58,653 nt of DNA from Muribaculaceae bacterium. Lineage in GTDB: Bacteria; Bacteroidota; Bacteroidia; Bacteroidales; Muribaculaceae. The translations under genes and the position numbers were made by a program. Below are positions 24,764 to 32,801 of the stretch, one piece after another (within the stretch, counting starts at the first letter, position 1; each line of letters starts with the position of its first letter). Under the pieces are notes generated by a model. The model was not told where the DNA came from, ran no database searches, and saw only the letters and a list, made by a program, of their open reading frames with translations. The stretch covers positions 1 to 58,653 of the forward strand of contig JAGCRW010000100.1 of NCBI GenBank assembly GCA_017964485.1, written 5' to 3'.

Positions 24764-25774
24764 TCAAATTACCACTCTTGCGAAGGGTGGGGCGGTGATG
24801 GGGCAGGTCTCGCCGCGTAGGAACTTGTAATGGCCCGCCACGGCAATCATGGCGGCGTTGTCGGTGGTAAAGGTGCGCTTTGGGATGAATGCCTTAATGC
24901 CTCGGCGGTCACAATATTGCTGCACAGCGGCACGCACGCCACTGTTGGCACTCACGCCGCCACCTATCGCCACAGTCTTGATGCCTGTGTCTTTGATTGC
25001 TTTGCCAAACTTGTCCATCAAGATGTCGATGATAGTCTTTTGCAGCGACGCGGCGAGGTCGGCTTTGTTTTCCTCTATGAAGTTAGGGTTCTCTTTTAGC
25101 GCGTCGCGCAGGGTGTAAAGGAACGACGTCTTCAGGCCGCTGAAGCTGTAGTTATAACCTTCGATATGTGGTTTTGAGAACTTGAAGCGCTTGGCGTCGC
25201 CTTGCTTTGACAATTCATCGATATAGGGTCCGCCAGGATAGGGCAGTCCCATCACTTTGGCGCACTTGTCAAAGGCCTCGCCTGCAGCGTCGTCAATGGT
25301 CTGACCCATAATTTCCATGTCGTAGGGCGATTCCACCTTTATAATCTGCGAGTTGCCACCACTGATAAGCAGACACAAGAAGGGGAATTCGGGAACTTCG
25401 GTGTTCTCGTCTTCCTTGATGAAATGTGCAAGCACATGGCCGTGTAGGTGGTTCACATCGACTAGCGGAATGTTGAGCGCGAGTGCAAGTCCCTTGCTGA
25501 ATACCGTACCCACATGAAGCGAGCCAGGAAGACCAGGACCACGGGTGAACGCGATGGCGTCAATCTCGCTCTTGTCAATGCCCGCCTGACGTATTGCCTC
25601 GCTCACTACTGGCACGATGTTCTGTTGGTGGGCACGCGATGCCAACTCGGGCACCACACCGCCATAGGCTTCATGCACCTTTTGGCTGGCGATGACGTTG
25701 CTCAACAAAACGCAGTCCCTAATGACCGCTGCACTGGTGTCGTCACATGACGATTCAATTCCTAATATTATCAT
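24764..25774 (-). CDS. tsaD: tRNA N6-adenosine threonylcarbamoyltransferase
   Basis: 336 residues from the ATG at 25774 (MIILGIESSCDDTSAAVI); the upstream in-frame start adds an unrelated leader. Kae1/TsaD signatures are LGIESSCDDTS, the metal-binding HLHGHVLAH, PGGPYIDEL and AIGGGVSANSGVR. With TsaB, TsaC and TsaE it installs threonylcarbamoyl on A37 of ANN-decoding tRNAs, an essential cytosolic modification. The gene stands alone here. Confidence 0.96.
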   Translation of the reverse strand: MIILGIESSCDDTSAAVIRDCVLLSNVIASQKVHEAYGGVVPELASRAHQQNIVPVVSEAIRQAGIDKSEIDAIAFTRGPGLPGSLHVGTVFSKGLALALNIPLVDVNHLHGHVLAHFIKEDENTEVPEFPFLCLLISGGNSQIIKVESPYDMEIMGQTIDDAAGEAFDKCAKVMGLPYPGGPYIDELSKQGDAKRFKFSKPHIEGYNYSFSGLKTSFLYTLRDALKENPNFIEENKADLAASLQKTIIDILMDKFGKAIKDTGIKTVAIGGGVSANSGVRAAVQQYCDRRGIKAFIPKRTFTTDNAAMIAVAGHYKFLRGETCPITAPPFARVVI

Positions 25775-25824
25775 TACTTGTTTATAGTTTTTTGTAAGAA
25801 TCTGCACAAACTCGTGGCGCAGCC

Positions 25825-25858
25825 CAATTGTGCATTATGAATTATGCATTATGAATTG
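25825..25858. repeat. intergenic repeat family C
   Basis: CAATTGTGCATTATGAATTA followed by TGCATTATGAATTG, in the gap between the epimerase stop and tsaD. Related copies are at 42417 and 46442, with a weaker one near 18527. Confidence 0.6.
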
Positions 25859-25860
25859 AT

Positions 25861-26868
25861 TTAGAGCCATCCGGCTGATTTGTACCACTCGATTGCTTCG
25901 TGGATGCCTTGTTTAAGGTCGTAGCGGGCTTTGAAGCCGAAGTCGCGCTCGGCGTCGGTGGTGTCGCAAAGCCAGTTGCGTTGCTTGAGAATGCGGAACT
26001 TGTCGGGGTTGAGGGTGCTGGGCTTGCCAGTAAATCGGCTGAAAAACTCCGACACATGACATACAATTTTCACCACCCATAGCGGACAGGTGACGGGGAT
26101 GACAAATTTCTTGCCCAACTCGCCAAGCACAATCTTGCGAAATTCCTGCTGGGTGTAGCTGCGGTCTTCGCTCATAAAGTAGGCCTTGCGCTTGGGGCCA
26201 GCCTCCAGGGCATCCATCACGCCTCGCACCAGGTCTTTCACGTAGATGAAGGTTAGCATCTGTTTCTTGAAGCCAACACTGAAGTCAAAGCCGCGCTTTA
26301 TGCTCTTGATCATCAAGAAGTAGTCGCGCTCATGAGGACCATACACTCCTGTGCAGCGGAAGATAGTATAGGGGAAGTCTTGCTGCATCTGCAGATAGGT
26401 CTCGCCCTTGAGTTTTGAGGTGCCGTAGCGTGTGTTGGGAGTGGGGATATCGGTGCTCTTGAACGGGGTGTAGTTCACGTCATCGCCAGGTCCCATAACG
26501 CTTAGGCTGCTCATCATCAGGAACACTTCGGGCACTGCGTCAAGTTCCTTCAATTCATCGACAATCGCCTTGAGGCAGCCATAGTTCACTGTCTCGAAGT
26601 CGAGGTAGTTGGTGGCTTTGGTGAGCCCCAGGTTGTGCACCACATAGTCCCACTTGCCATGCTGGGAGACGTGGTCTTTGAGGGTGTTGTGCAAAGCCTC
26701 GCTATCGGTGAAGTCAAGTTCAAGGAAATTTATACGCTCATCGGTCAAGAACTTGCGGCTAGTGGTTTTGCGCACGGCAGCCCATGTCTCGTAACCGCGG
26801 CTTAGGGCTTCCTCCACAAGGTAACCTCCAATAAAGCCTCCGGCTCCTGTTATCAATATCTTCTTCAT
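25861..26868 (-). CDS. NAD-dependent epimerase/dehydratase (SDR)
   Basis: 335 residues. The Rossmann motif is ITGAGGFIGGYLVEEAL, with MMSSLSVMG in the catalytic Ser position and the Tyr-Lys pair in RYGTSKLKGE. This is the extended-SDR sugar-nucleotide epimerase/3-beta-HSD-like group; the substrate cannot be read from sequence. Its ATG overlaps the stop of the upstream GT9 gene by 4 bases, so it belongs to the glycosyltransferase operon and probably provides or modifies a nucleotide sugar for the same surface glycan. Confidence 0.85.
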   Translation of the reverse strand: MKKILITGAGGFIGGYLVEEALSRGYETWAAVRKTTSRKFLTDERINFLELDFTDSEALHNTLKDHVSQHGKWDYVVHNLGLTKATNYLDFETVNYGCLKAIVDELKELDAVPEVFLMMSSLSVMGPGDDVNYTPFKSTDIPTPNTRYGTSKLKGETYLQMQQDFPYTIFRCTGVYGPHERDYFLMIKSIKRGFDFSVGFKKQMLTFIYVKDLVRGVMDALEAGPKRKAYFMSEDRSYTQQEFRKIVLGELGKKFVIPVTCPLWVVKIVCHVSEFFSRFTGKPSTLNPDKFRILKQRNWLCDTTDAERDFGFKARYDLKQGIHEAIEWYKSAGWL

Positions 26869-27911
26869 TGTTCGAGAATGTTTGTAACTTTATCAATAAT
26901 CATTTGTGGAGTGATGTCGTTCATGCAGTGATAGTCACCAAAGCGGCACTTCTTGTTGCCAAAGACCGAGCAAGGACGGCAGTCGAGGTCGAGTTGGACG
27001 GCATTGTCGAGGCTTTGATGCCAGCCCATGAATCCGCACCACGGATGTGTGGCGCCCCACACGCTCACAACAGGCAGGCCTACGAGCGAAGCCAGGTGCA
27101 TGTTGGCAGAGTCCATCGTTACCATCACGTCACAGTGTGCGAGCAGAGCCAGCTCGTCGGCAAAACTATGCTTGATGTGCGGTAGCGACACCACGTGACT
27201 GAGATTCTTGAGGGGATTAAGGGCTTTGCGCTCTTTCTCTCCACCGCCCATAAGAAAAATATAATAGTTTTCTTTGCGAGTGAGTTCATTAATCACTTGC
27301 TCTATTTTCTCCAGCGGATATTCCTTGCCGTGATGCTGTGAGAAGGGTGAGATGGCTATCCACTTAGTGCCGTCTTCTTTAGCGGGCACCATGGGGCTAT
27401 CAGGTATATCTGTGTCTTCAAAAATGCTGGAGAATTCCTTGTGGCCGGTAAGTCCTAATTGACTGAACACTGCTTTGTAGCGGTCATGAGTCGAGGTCAG
27501 TTGTTGTCGCAACTTGCCGCTGATGAGTTTTCGCTTCTCCTTGTGCCCCTTGTCGATGTGTGCAACAGTCACTCCCTTGTGCTTGAGCACAAATCGCATA
27601 AATTTGGTGCGCAGCACATCGTGGAGGTCGGCCATAGTGTCGAAGTCGTAACGGAAATGCAGGTTGCGCGCCAACTTCAATGGTCCCGTCAATCCCTTGT
27701 ATTGGTCAAGGTCAATACCCAGCACGATTAGGTTTTCGGGGGTGTTGATAAACATGGCTGCCGCTTCCTTGCGAGTGACAAAGATGAATTTTACCTCGGG
27801 GTTGGCTTCGCACACTGGATAGACGATGGGAATAGTCATCGCCACGTCGCCCAGTGCCGAGAAGCGTGTGATAAGAACAGTTTTTTGTGTCGTGACTTTA
27901 TTTTTTGCCAT
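26865..27911 (-). CDS. glycosyltransferase family 9 (heptosyltransferase-like)
   Basis: 348 residues with the two-domain GT-B layout. The N-terminal motif ITRFSALGDVAMTIPIVYPV holds the conserved Asp of the SxGD loop, the catalytic base in WaaC. The C-terminal sugar-nucleotide site has DSANMHLASLVGLPVVSVWG. A Cys-rich tail (CRPC, KKCRFGDYHC) is shared with its paralogue at 28511. GT9 enzymes add heptose or related sugars to the lipopolysaccharide core. Its start overlaps the DUF4254 gene by 14 bases and its stop overlaps the epimerase start by 4, indicating translational coupling. Confidence 0.9.
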   Translation of the reverse strand: MAKNKVTTQKTVLITRFSALGDVAMTIPIVYPVCEANPEVKFIFVTRKEAAAMFINTPENLIVLGIDLDQYKGLTGPLKLARNLHFRYDFDTMADLHDVLRTKFMRFVLKHKGVTVAHIDKGHKEKRKLISGKLRQQLTSTHDRYKAVFSQLGLTGHKEFSSIFEDTDIPDSPMVPAKEDGTKWIAISPFSQHHGKEYPLEKIEQVINELTRKENYYIFLMGGGEKERKALNPLKNLSHVVSLPHIKHSFADELALLAHCDVMVTMDSANMHLASLVGLPVVSVWGATHPWCGFMGWHQSLDNAVQLDLDCRPCSVFGNKKCRFGDYHCMNDITPQMIIDKVTNILEQ

Positions 27912-28503
27912 ACAAAACTGGGTTGGTGGCGGGGTCGTTATACATCTTCATCTGACGATAAACCTTCATGTATTTACGTCCTGCGGCAATATCGTCGAGC
28001 AATTGGTCGATGGCGGTGGTGAGGTCCACGCGTTGCTCAAGCAGCACGTCGAGTTTGAACTGGCATTGCTCAATGTGGGCTGGTGAGGCGTCGTTGCGCT
28101 CCACCTGCTCGCGCATGTGGTAAATTTTCAGTGCCAGAATCGACAGGCGGTCCACCGCCCACGCGGGGCTCTCAGTGTTTATAGAGGCATCTTCGAGCAC
28201 CTCAACATCGGCATATAATGAACGAAAGTAGCTGTCGATTTTCTCCACGAGATCGGTGCGGTCCTGGTTGCTGCGGTCGATACGGCGCTTGAGGGCGAGG
28301 GCCTCAACGGGGTCAATTGCTGGGTCACGTATTATGTCCTCGAGGTGCCATTGCACGCTGTCGATCCAGCACTTCGTGAAGAGGTCGGCTTCGATGGTTC
28401 CCTCGGGGTAGGGATTCTCAACTTGTGAATCTATATTGTCGGTGACGTGATACAATTTTATTGTCTCGTCAAATAATATATTGGCATTTTCGGCAAAATT
28501 CAT
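27898..28503 (-). CDS. DUF4254 protein
   Basis: 201 residues, mainly helical and charged, matching DUF4254, a Bacteroidetes family repeatedly found next to GT9 genes (ENPYPEGTIEADLFTKCW near the N-terminus, SPAHIEQCQFKLDVL later). No signal peptide and no membrane helix, so it is cytosolic. It starts 7 bases after the first GT9 gene and overlaps the second by 14 bases. The tight placement suggests it works physically with the two enzymes, but its function is unknown. Confidence 0.85.
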   Translation of the reverse strand: MNFAENANILFDETIKLYHVTDNIDSQVENPYPEGTIEADLFTKCWIDSVQWHLEDIIRDPAIDPVEALALKRRIDRSNQDRTDLVEKIDSYFRSLYADVEVLEDASINTESPAWAVDRLSILALKIYHMREQVERNDASPAHIEQCQFKLDVLLEQRVDLTTAIDQLLDDIAAGRKYMKVYRQMKMYNDPATNPVLYGKK

Positions 28504-28510
28504 AATTTAG

Positions 28511-29608
28511 CTAATTTGTTGAATTGTCTTGTTTCTCAGGTTCAGCGATATTGGCTCGGTCGAGCACTCTTTTAACCTTTTTGATGATCATCTCGGGGTT
28601 GATGTCGTGCAGGCAGTGATAGTCGCCAAAGCGGCATTTTTTGTTGCCGCGCATTGAGCATGGGCGGCAGTCAAGCTCGAGCTGCACAGTGTCGCGCACG
28701 GCTTGGTGCCATCCCATCTCGCCGCACCAGGGGTGCGTGGAGCCCCACACGCTCACTACAGGCAGTCCCACTAGCGCTGCCAGGTGCATATTGGCAGAGT
28801 CCATAGTTATCATCAAGTCGCAATGGCTCATCAAGTCCAACTCGTCGGCAAAAGTGCGGTCTTCGATGTGAGGCACTGAGGTCACATTGTTGTATCGGCG
28901 CATGATGGGGTCGAGGATGTCGCGTTCGTTCTTGCCTCCGCCAAAGAGGAAGATGTGGATATTTTCCCATCGCGCCAGCTCGGCGATAATCATCTGCATC
29001 TGCTCTATGGGGTAGGCTTTGCCATTGTGCTCAGTGAACGGTGCTATGGCAATCCATGTCTCTTTTTCGCCTTTTTCAGGCACTATTTTGCTGTTGATGG
29101 GCTCGCCAAAGTTGAGGATAGAGATGAAGTCCTCGCCCAAGTCGAGATTGAGTTTGCTCATCACTCCACGCATTCGCTCTTGGATGGGAGTTATGGCATT
29201 TCGCAGCTTGCCGCTAGTCAACTGACGGCACTCTTTGCGCCTGCGGTCCACTTTAGCTACAAACACCTTCTTGTCGCTAAGGTACTTGTCAAAGCACCAT
29301 GTGTAGGGCGTGGCTTGCAGGTCGGCGACAGCGTCGAAGTTGTAACGCCGCTGCAGGTTCTTGGCGAGCTTTATGGCGCCCACAAAAGTGCGATATTTCT
29401 TCTTCTCGACACCTACTACTATAAGGTTGGCGGGCTTGTTGACAAACAAGTCGACGTTTTTCTTGTAGGTGGGTAGCGTGAAGGAAATATTAGGATTGGC
29501 TAAGCACACCGAATAGACGATGGGAATAGTCATCGCCATATTTCCTAGTGAGGAAAATCCGGTGAACATCACATTTCTCATTGGTGGGAGAAAAACATCT
29601 TTTGCCAT
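28511..29608 (-). CDS. glycosyltransferase family 9 paralogue with altered SxGD motif
   Basis: 365 residues, a paralogue of the protein at 26865-27911 (same DSANMHLAALVGLPVVSVWG block, same CRPC and KKCRFGDYHC tail). The N-terminal loop reads GFSSLGNMAMTIPI: the Asp that acts as catalytic base in heptosyltransferase WaaC is Asn (codon AAT). It may be inactive or use a different mechanism, perhaps as a partner subunit. A second in-frame ATG (MRNVMFTGF, codon 10) fits family length better than the first. First gene of a four-gene operon. Confidence 0.88.
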   Translation of the reverse strand: MAKDVFLPPMRNVMFTGFSSLGNMAMTIPIVYSVCLANPNISFTLPTYKKNVDLFVNKPANLIVVGVEKKKYRTFVGAIKLAKNLQRRYNFDAVADLQATPYTWCFDKYLSDKKVFVAKVDRRRKECRQLTSGKLRNAITPIQERMRGVMSKLNLDLGEDFISILNFGEPINSKIVPEKGEKETWIAIAPFTEHNGKAYPIEQMQMIIAELARWENIHIFLFGGGKNERDILDPIMRRYNNVTSVPHIEDRTFADELDLMSHCDLMITMDSANMHLAALVGLPVVSVWGSTHPWCGEMGWHQAVRDTVQLELDCRPCSMRGNKKCRFGDYHCLHDINPEMIIKKVKRVLDRANIAEPEKQDNSTN

Positions 29609-29609
29609 A

Positions 29610-29642
29610 TTGCACTAATTTTGATTTGCAAAATTAGTGCAA
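29610..29642 (-). promoter_or_regulatory. perfect inverted repeat over the promoter of the GT9 operon
   Basis: TTGCACTAATTTTG and CAAAATTAGTGCAA, 14-bp perfect arms with a 5-base loop. The right arm contains a reverse-strand -7 box TAATTTTG (29636-29629), and the left arm ends next to the ATG at 29608. It could be an operator or a start-site hairpin. The rest of the gap to 29901 is AT-rich with no gene seen. Confidence 0.55.
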
Positions 29643-29901
29643 GTTGAGAGCAGAACAAAATAATAAACGAAGTTTTTAATTTTTTTGGATAAAATGCTCA
29701 CGCTCGCAAGGTTTTGAGCTAGGCAGCGGACGAAGCTGGCCTCATCCTTACAATTCATTGTTTTGCAACCTCTTTTATAATCAATTATGATTTATGCTAA
29801 TGAAGAGAATCGATGAGCCATATATTTTCTGTGAAAAGATTTTGATATCTGGTATATTATTATGAAATTTGCATATTCGCTGATAGTTAAAGTAAAAAGT
29901 T

Positions 29902-30699
29902 ATGAAACTTGGTGTGATAATATCAACCTATAATAATCCTGTGTGGCTTGAGAAGACACTATGGGGATACATGTGCCAAAAGCGGATGGCTGATGAGATA
30001 ATCATTGCTGATGATGGCTCTACCGATGAAACGCGCGAAATGATAAATACATTTGCCAACAAGTTGCCCATTAAGCATGTGTGGCATGAGGACAACGGAT
30101 TCCAGAAAACGAAAATATTGAATGCTGCTTTGAGGGCAAGTGAGAGTGAATATCTTGTATTCACTGATCAAGACTGTATTCCTCGCAACGATTTCCTGCT
30201 TATTCATGAGAGCAATGCACAGCGTGGCCATTTTTTGAGTGGTGGTTATTTTAAACTGCCCATGGACATTAGCACTCAACTCACACAGGAAGACATATAC
30301 ACGCAGCGAGCCTTTAGCCTTCGATGGCTTAAAGAACAGGGTTTGATTTGGAATTTCAAGTGTACCAAGTTGATAAATGCTCCCTGGTTCTCATTAATGA
30401 TGAATACCATAACACCAACTAAAGCCACTTGGAATGGCATGAACTCTTCGGGGTGGCGTGAGGACATAATTAAGGTACGAGGGTTTGATGAGCGCATGAA
30501 ATATGGCGGCGAAGATCGTGAGTTGGGCGAGAGACTGATGAATATGGGTATTAGAGGTGTGCAAATTCGTTATTTGGCGGTAACACTTCACCTTGACCAC
30601 GACCGCCCTTACAAAAATGAGGAGCACTGGAAGATCAATGATTCCATAAGAGAAACAACACGTCGCTTGAAGCTTACTAGTACTGAGTATGGTTTGTAA
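29902..30699 (+). CDS. glycosyltransferase family 2
   Basis: 265 residues, GT-A fold. It begins LGVIISTYNNPVWLEKTL, with IIIADDGSTDETRE (nucleotide-binding Asp), the DxD-like VFTDQDCIPR, and a C-terminal galactosyltransferase-like block MKYGGEDRELGERL. It lacks membrane helices and probably acts on the cytosolic face during surface polysaccharide or LPS core assembly. It is on the opposite strand to the GT9 operon, and its reading is visibly more AT-rich than that of its neighbours, which may indicate separate origin. Confidence 0.88.
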   Translation: MKLGVIISTYNNPVWLEKTLWGYMCQKRMADEIIIADDGSTDETREMINTFANKLPIKHVWHEDNGFQKTKILNAALRASESEYLVFTDQDCIPRNDFLLIHESNAQRGHFLSGGYFKLPMDISTQLTQEDIYTQRAFSLRWLKEQGLIWNFKCTKLINAPWFSLMMNTITPTKATWNGMNSSGWREDIIKVRGFDERMKYGGEDRELGERLMNMGIRGVQIRYLAVTLHLDHDRPYKNEEHWKINDSIRETTRRLKLTSTEYGL

Positions 30700-30740
30700 T
30701 GCTATTCGGGATCGTGATCGGTAACGTGATCGTGATTATA

Positions 30741-31607
30741 TCATTTGTACTTAATGATATTCAGCGCAGTGCGGCGCACCTGACGTCGCAGGCGTCGGGT
30801 AGTGCATTGCTTGGCTTTAGCTATGGTTTTGAGTGTTTCATTGATGCTCGTCGAGGGTTCGTCATCGGTCTCCACCAGCAGGTGGTCGAGAGGAGTTATG
30901 GCTAGTGCCTGCTCGTTGTGCTTGCTGCCGAAGGAGAGATAGAAGCCGGCATCAAGCAGCTGGCGCGCCACGTTCTCGTTGCCACGGAAGCCGTGAATCA
31001 CCCATGCCACATTATGGGCATGAGGGTTGTCGCGCCACAGCTTGAGAATCTGCTGCGAGGTGCGCACGCAGTGGATGATTAGGGGTTTGCCAGCAGCGGC
31101 AGCGATGTTGATGTGGGCTTGCATCACCTGCTCCTGCACATCGAGCGGTGCGCCCTTGAGCGAGTCGAGTCCTGTCTCGCCTATCGCTACCACCAGTTGA
31201 TGCTGAGCCGCCTCCTCAAGTTGTTTCATCTGCTCTTGCCAGTCATCACCTATGTGCCAGGGATGGATGCCCACTGAATAGACCTTACCATACTGTGGCT
31301 TGAAGTTGTTGACATCCACGCTGATAAGTGCTTGCTGGGCTTCGGTGTCGTGGCTGTGGAAATTGGTGATAACGGGTGGTACTGGGTCGTAGCCATGACC
31401 GCCCCAAGGGTTGCAGCTGACAATGCGCTTGATGCTCATCCATGTGCCCTTAATGGGTCCGTAGGCCTGGATGGCCTCCACGGCATAGTGGCTGCATGTG
31501 GGTGTGTAACGGCACGCTGCAGGAAGCAACGGCGAGATGCACCGCTGGTAGAACTTGATGGGCAGGATAAGGATTTGCTTCGCTATGTTGCCTGGAGTAA
31601 GTTTCAT
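30741..31607 (-). CDS. YidD-TatD fusion protein
   Basis: 288 residues joining two normally separate neighbours. Residues 1-78 are a complete YidD ([29 protein letters not shown]), the factor that aids YidC membrane insertion. From about residue 79 a TatD-type metal-dependent hydrolase follows with all metal ligands: [26 protein letters not shown] and VETDDEP. The TatD half is short (~210 residues), as in the small Bacteroidetes TatD enzymes. The ATG overlaps the rnpA stop by 4 bases, matching the usual rnpA-yidD order. No stop or start lies at the junction, so the fusion is in-frame. Confidence 0.88.
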   Translation of the reverse strand: MKLTPGNIAKQILILPIKFYQRCISPLLPAACRYTPTCSHYAVEAIQAYGPIKGTWMSIKRIVSCNPWGGHGYDPVPPVITNFHSHDTEAQQALISVDVNNFKPQYGKVYSVGIHPWHIGDDWQEQMKQLEEAAQHQLVVAIGETGLDSLKGAPLDVQEQVMQAHINIAAAAGKPLIIHCVRTSQQILKLWRDNPHAHNVAWVIHGFRGNENVARQLLDAGFYLSFGSKHNEQALAITPLDHLLVETDDEPSTSINETLKTIAKAKQCTTRRLRRQVRRTALNIIKYK

Positions 31608-32008
31608 CGCTCGCTGCTGTTGGTTGTGGCGGTGGCTATCTTGCTGAGCAGTTCTTGCATGCTGCGCTCGATGGTTGCATAGTCGCGCTCGTCGTTGGCA
31701 AGCCAGTTGAAGCCTATCAGCACCGTCTTGCCTTGCGAGAGCACAGGCTCCAACAGCGTGCGGTTTAGGCGGTAGGCCTCGCGGGTGCGACGGCGCAGCA
31801 GCACTCGTCCCACAGCGTGGCGTATGCGCTTCTTGGGAATGGAGATAAGGAAGCGGGCTGGCACAGGGTGGCTGCTCTCATCGGCAGGCACGGCGAGATA
31901 GACCGCCCGTAACGGATAGGCAATCAACGACGTGCCCTGCGCATAAAGCCGCTCAATCTCAATCTTGCTGCACAGCTTCTCGCTCTTATATAACTTAAAA
32001 TTTGCCAT
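31604..32008 (-). CDS. rnpA: ribonuclease P protein component
   Basis: 134 residues. The N-terminal [20 protein letters not shown] and the conserved basic helix [18 protein letters not shown] (the RNR motif region) identify the protein subunit of RNase P, which with RnpB RNA matures tRNA 5' ends. It is a little longer than average, with an insertion after RAVYLAVP. It overlaps the yidD-tatD gene by 4 bases. rpmH, often just upstream of rnpA, is not seen here. Confidence 0.92.
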   Translation of the reverse strand: MANFKLYKSEKLCSKIEIERLYAQGTSLIAYPLRAVYLAVPADESSHPVPARFLISIPKKRIRHAVGRVLLRRRTREAYRLNRTLLEPVLSQGKTVLIGFNWLANDERDYATIERSMQELLSKIATATTNSSER

Positions 32009-32165
32009 TTATTCTCTTTTAGACTGCGAAGTTACAAAAAATCACCGCTCACGCCCCCTAAAAGGCTTGAAAAAATGAATTTGGAGCAGAAAACATATCC
32101 AAAAGTTCCTTGGGAATGCACTTTTTTGAATGAATCGCAGCGGAATCTTGAGGCATGGCACAAAA

Positions 32166-32200
32166 AAGCGGTTGATTTACTTGATGTAAACCAACCGCTT
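32166..32200 (-). terminator. Rho-independent terminator of the lipoprotein gene
   Basis: AAGCGGTTGATTTAC pairs with GTAAACCAACCGCTT (one G-T position). On the reverse strand it is followed by six T, 23 bases past the stop. Confidence 0.85.
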
Positions 32201-32222
32201 ATGCTTTTGGAAGATGTGGGAG

Positions 32223-32582
32223 TTATTTTTTTACTCGATGGAAATCTGCTGTCGTTGTATTTTCATATATAAGATGCATGACATCACCTTCAATGATTAT
32301 TTGACATCTTTGGTTTAAAGTAACTCCATTATTATTAAATGAATAAGCCAAAATATTGCCCTCCAATGACCACCCACCAATTGATGTGTCAATTATATTC
32401 CCATTTAAATACACTTTCGAAATTAGAGTATGATCAGAATCAAAAATATAATGAGTTTCGTATTCATTGTTATCTCCAGCATACCAAACCCATTCACCAA
32501 TCAGTTGCTCCTCCAGAGATTTTTTAGGTTCGTCTTTATCGTCGCCGCAGGAAGTGAGGAGAAAAGGCAGTACAATTGCCAT
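32223..32582 (-). CDS. lipocalin-like lipoprotein with displaced start
   Basis: 119 residues from the internal ATG at 32582. The lipobox LLTSC is followed by GDDKDEPKK, as in the protein at 3898, and the body resembles a small lipocalin-like domain (LIGEWVWYAGD, IGGWSLEGNILAY). From this start the signal peptide lacks its basic N-terminus. An ATG at 32602 is followed by AAAAAA and reads MKKFYY then stop. One more A would give MKKILLLMAIVLP and join the gene in frame. A one-base loss in the A tract, real or a sequencing error, is therefore likely. Confidence 0.6.
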   Translation of the reverse strand: MAIVLPFLLTSCGDDKDEPKKSLEEQLIGEWVWYAGDNNEYETHYIFDSDHTLISKVYLNGNIIDTSIGGWSLEGNILAYSFNNNGVTLNQRCQIIIEGDVMHLIYENTTTADFHRVKK

Positions 32583-32747
32583 CAATAATAGAATTTTTTC
32601 ATTGTCGTGAAATATTAGAAGTTAGACATAGTTTTTGCAAAGGTACTACATTTTTTGATAAAGTGAGGTTTTTTCGGTGAAAATACTGTTTTCACAAAAC
32701 AGGACGAGTAAGATTTAGGTTGAAACGTTGGTCAATACAATTAAGAA

Positions 32748-32779
32748 AATCCCCAAAACTGCAGTGAGCTTTGGGGATT
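32748..32779 (-). terminator. terminator of the hemD operon
   Basis: AATCCCCAAA and TTTGGGGATT form a perfect 10-bp stem. The reverse strand continues TTTTCTT. It lies 23 bases beyond the hemD stop. Confidence 0.75.
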
Positions 32780-32801
32780 GTTGTTTGAGTCAAGAAGCTG
32801 T

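Noticed and set aside
32075-32272. Forward ORF of 65 codons beside rnpA
   Set aside because: It runs through a strong reverse-strand terminator and into the antisense of the lipoprotein gene, and resembles no protein.
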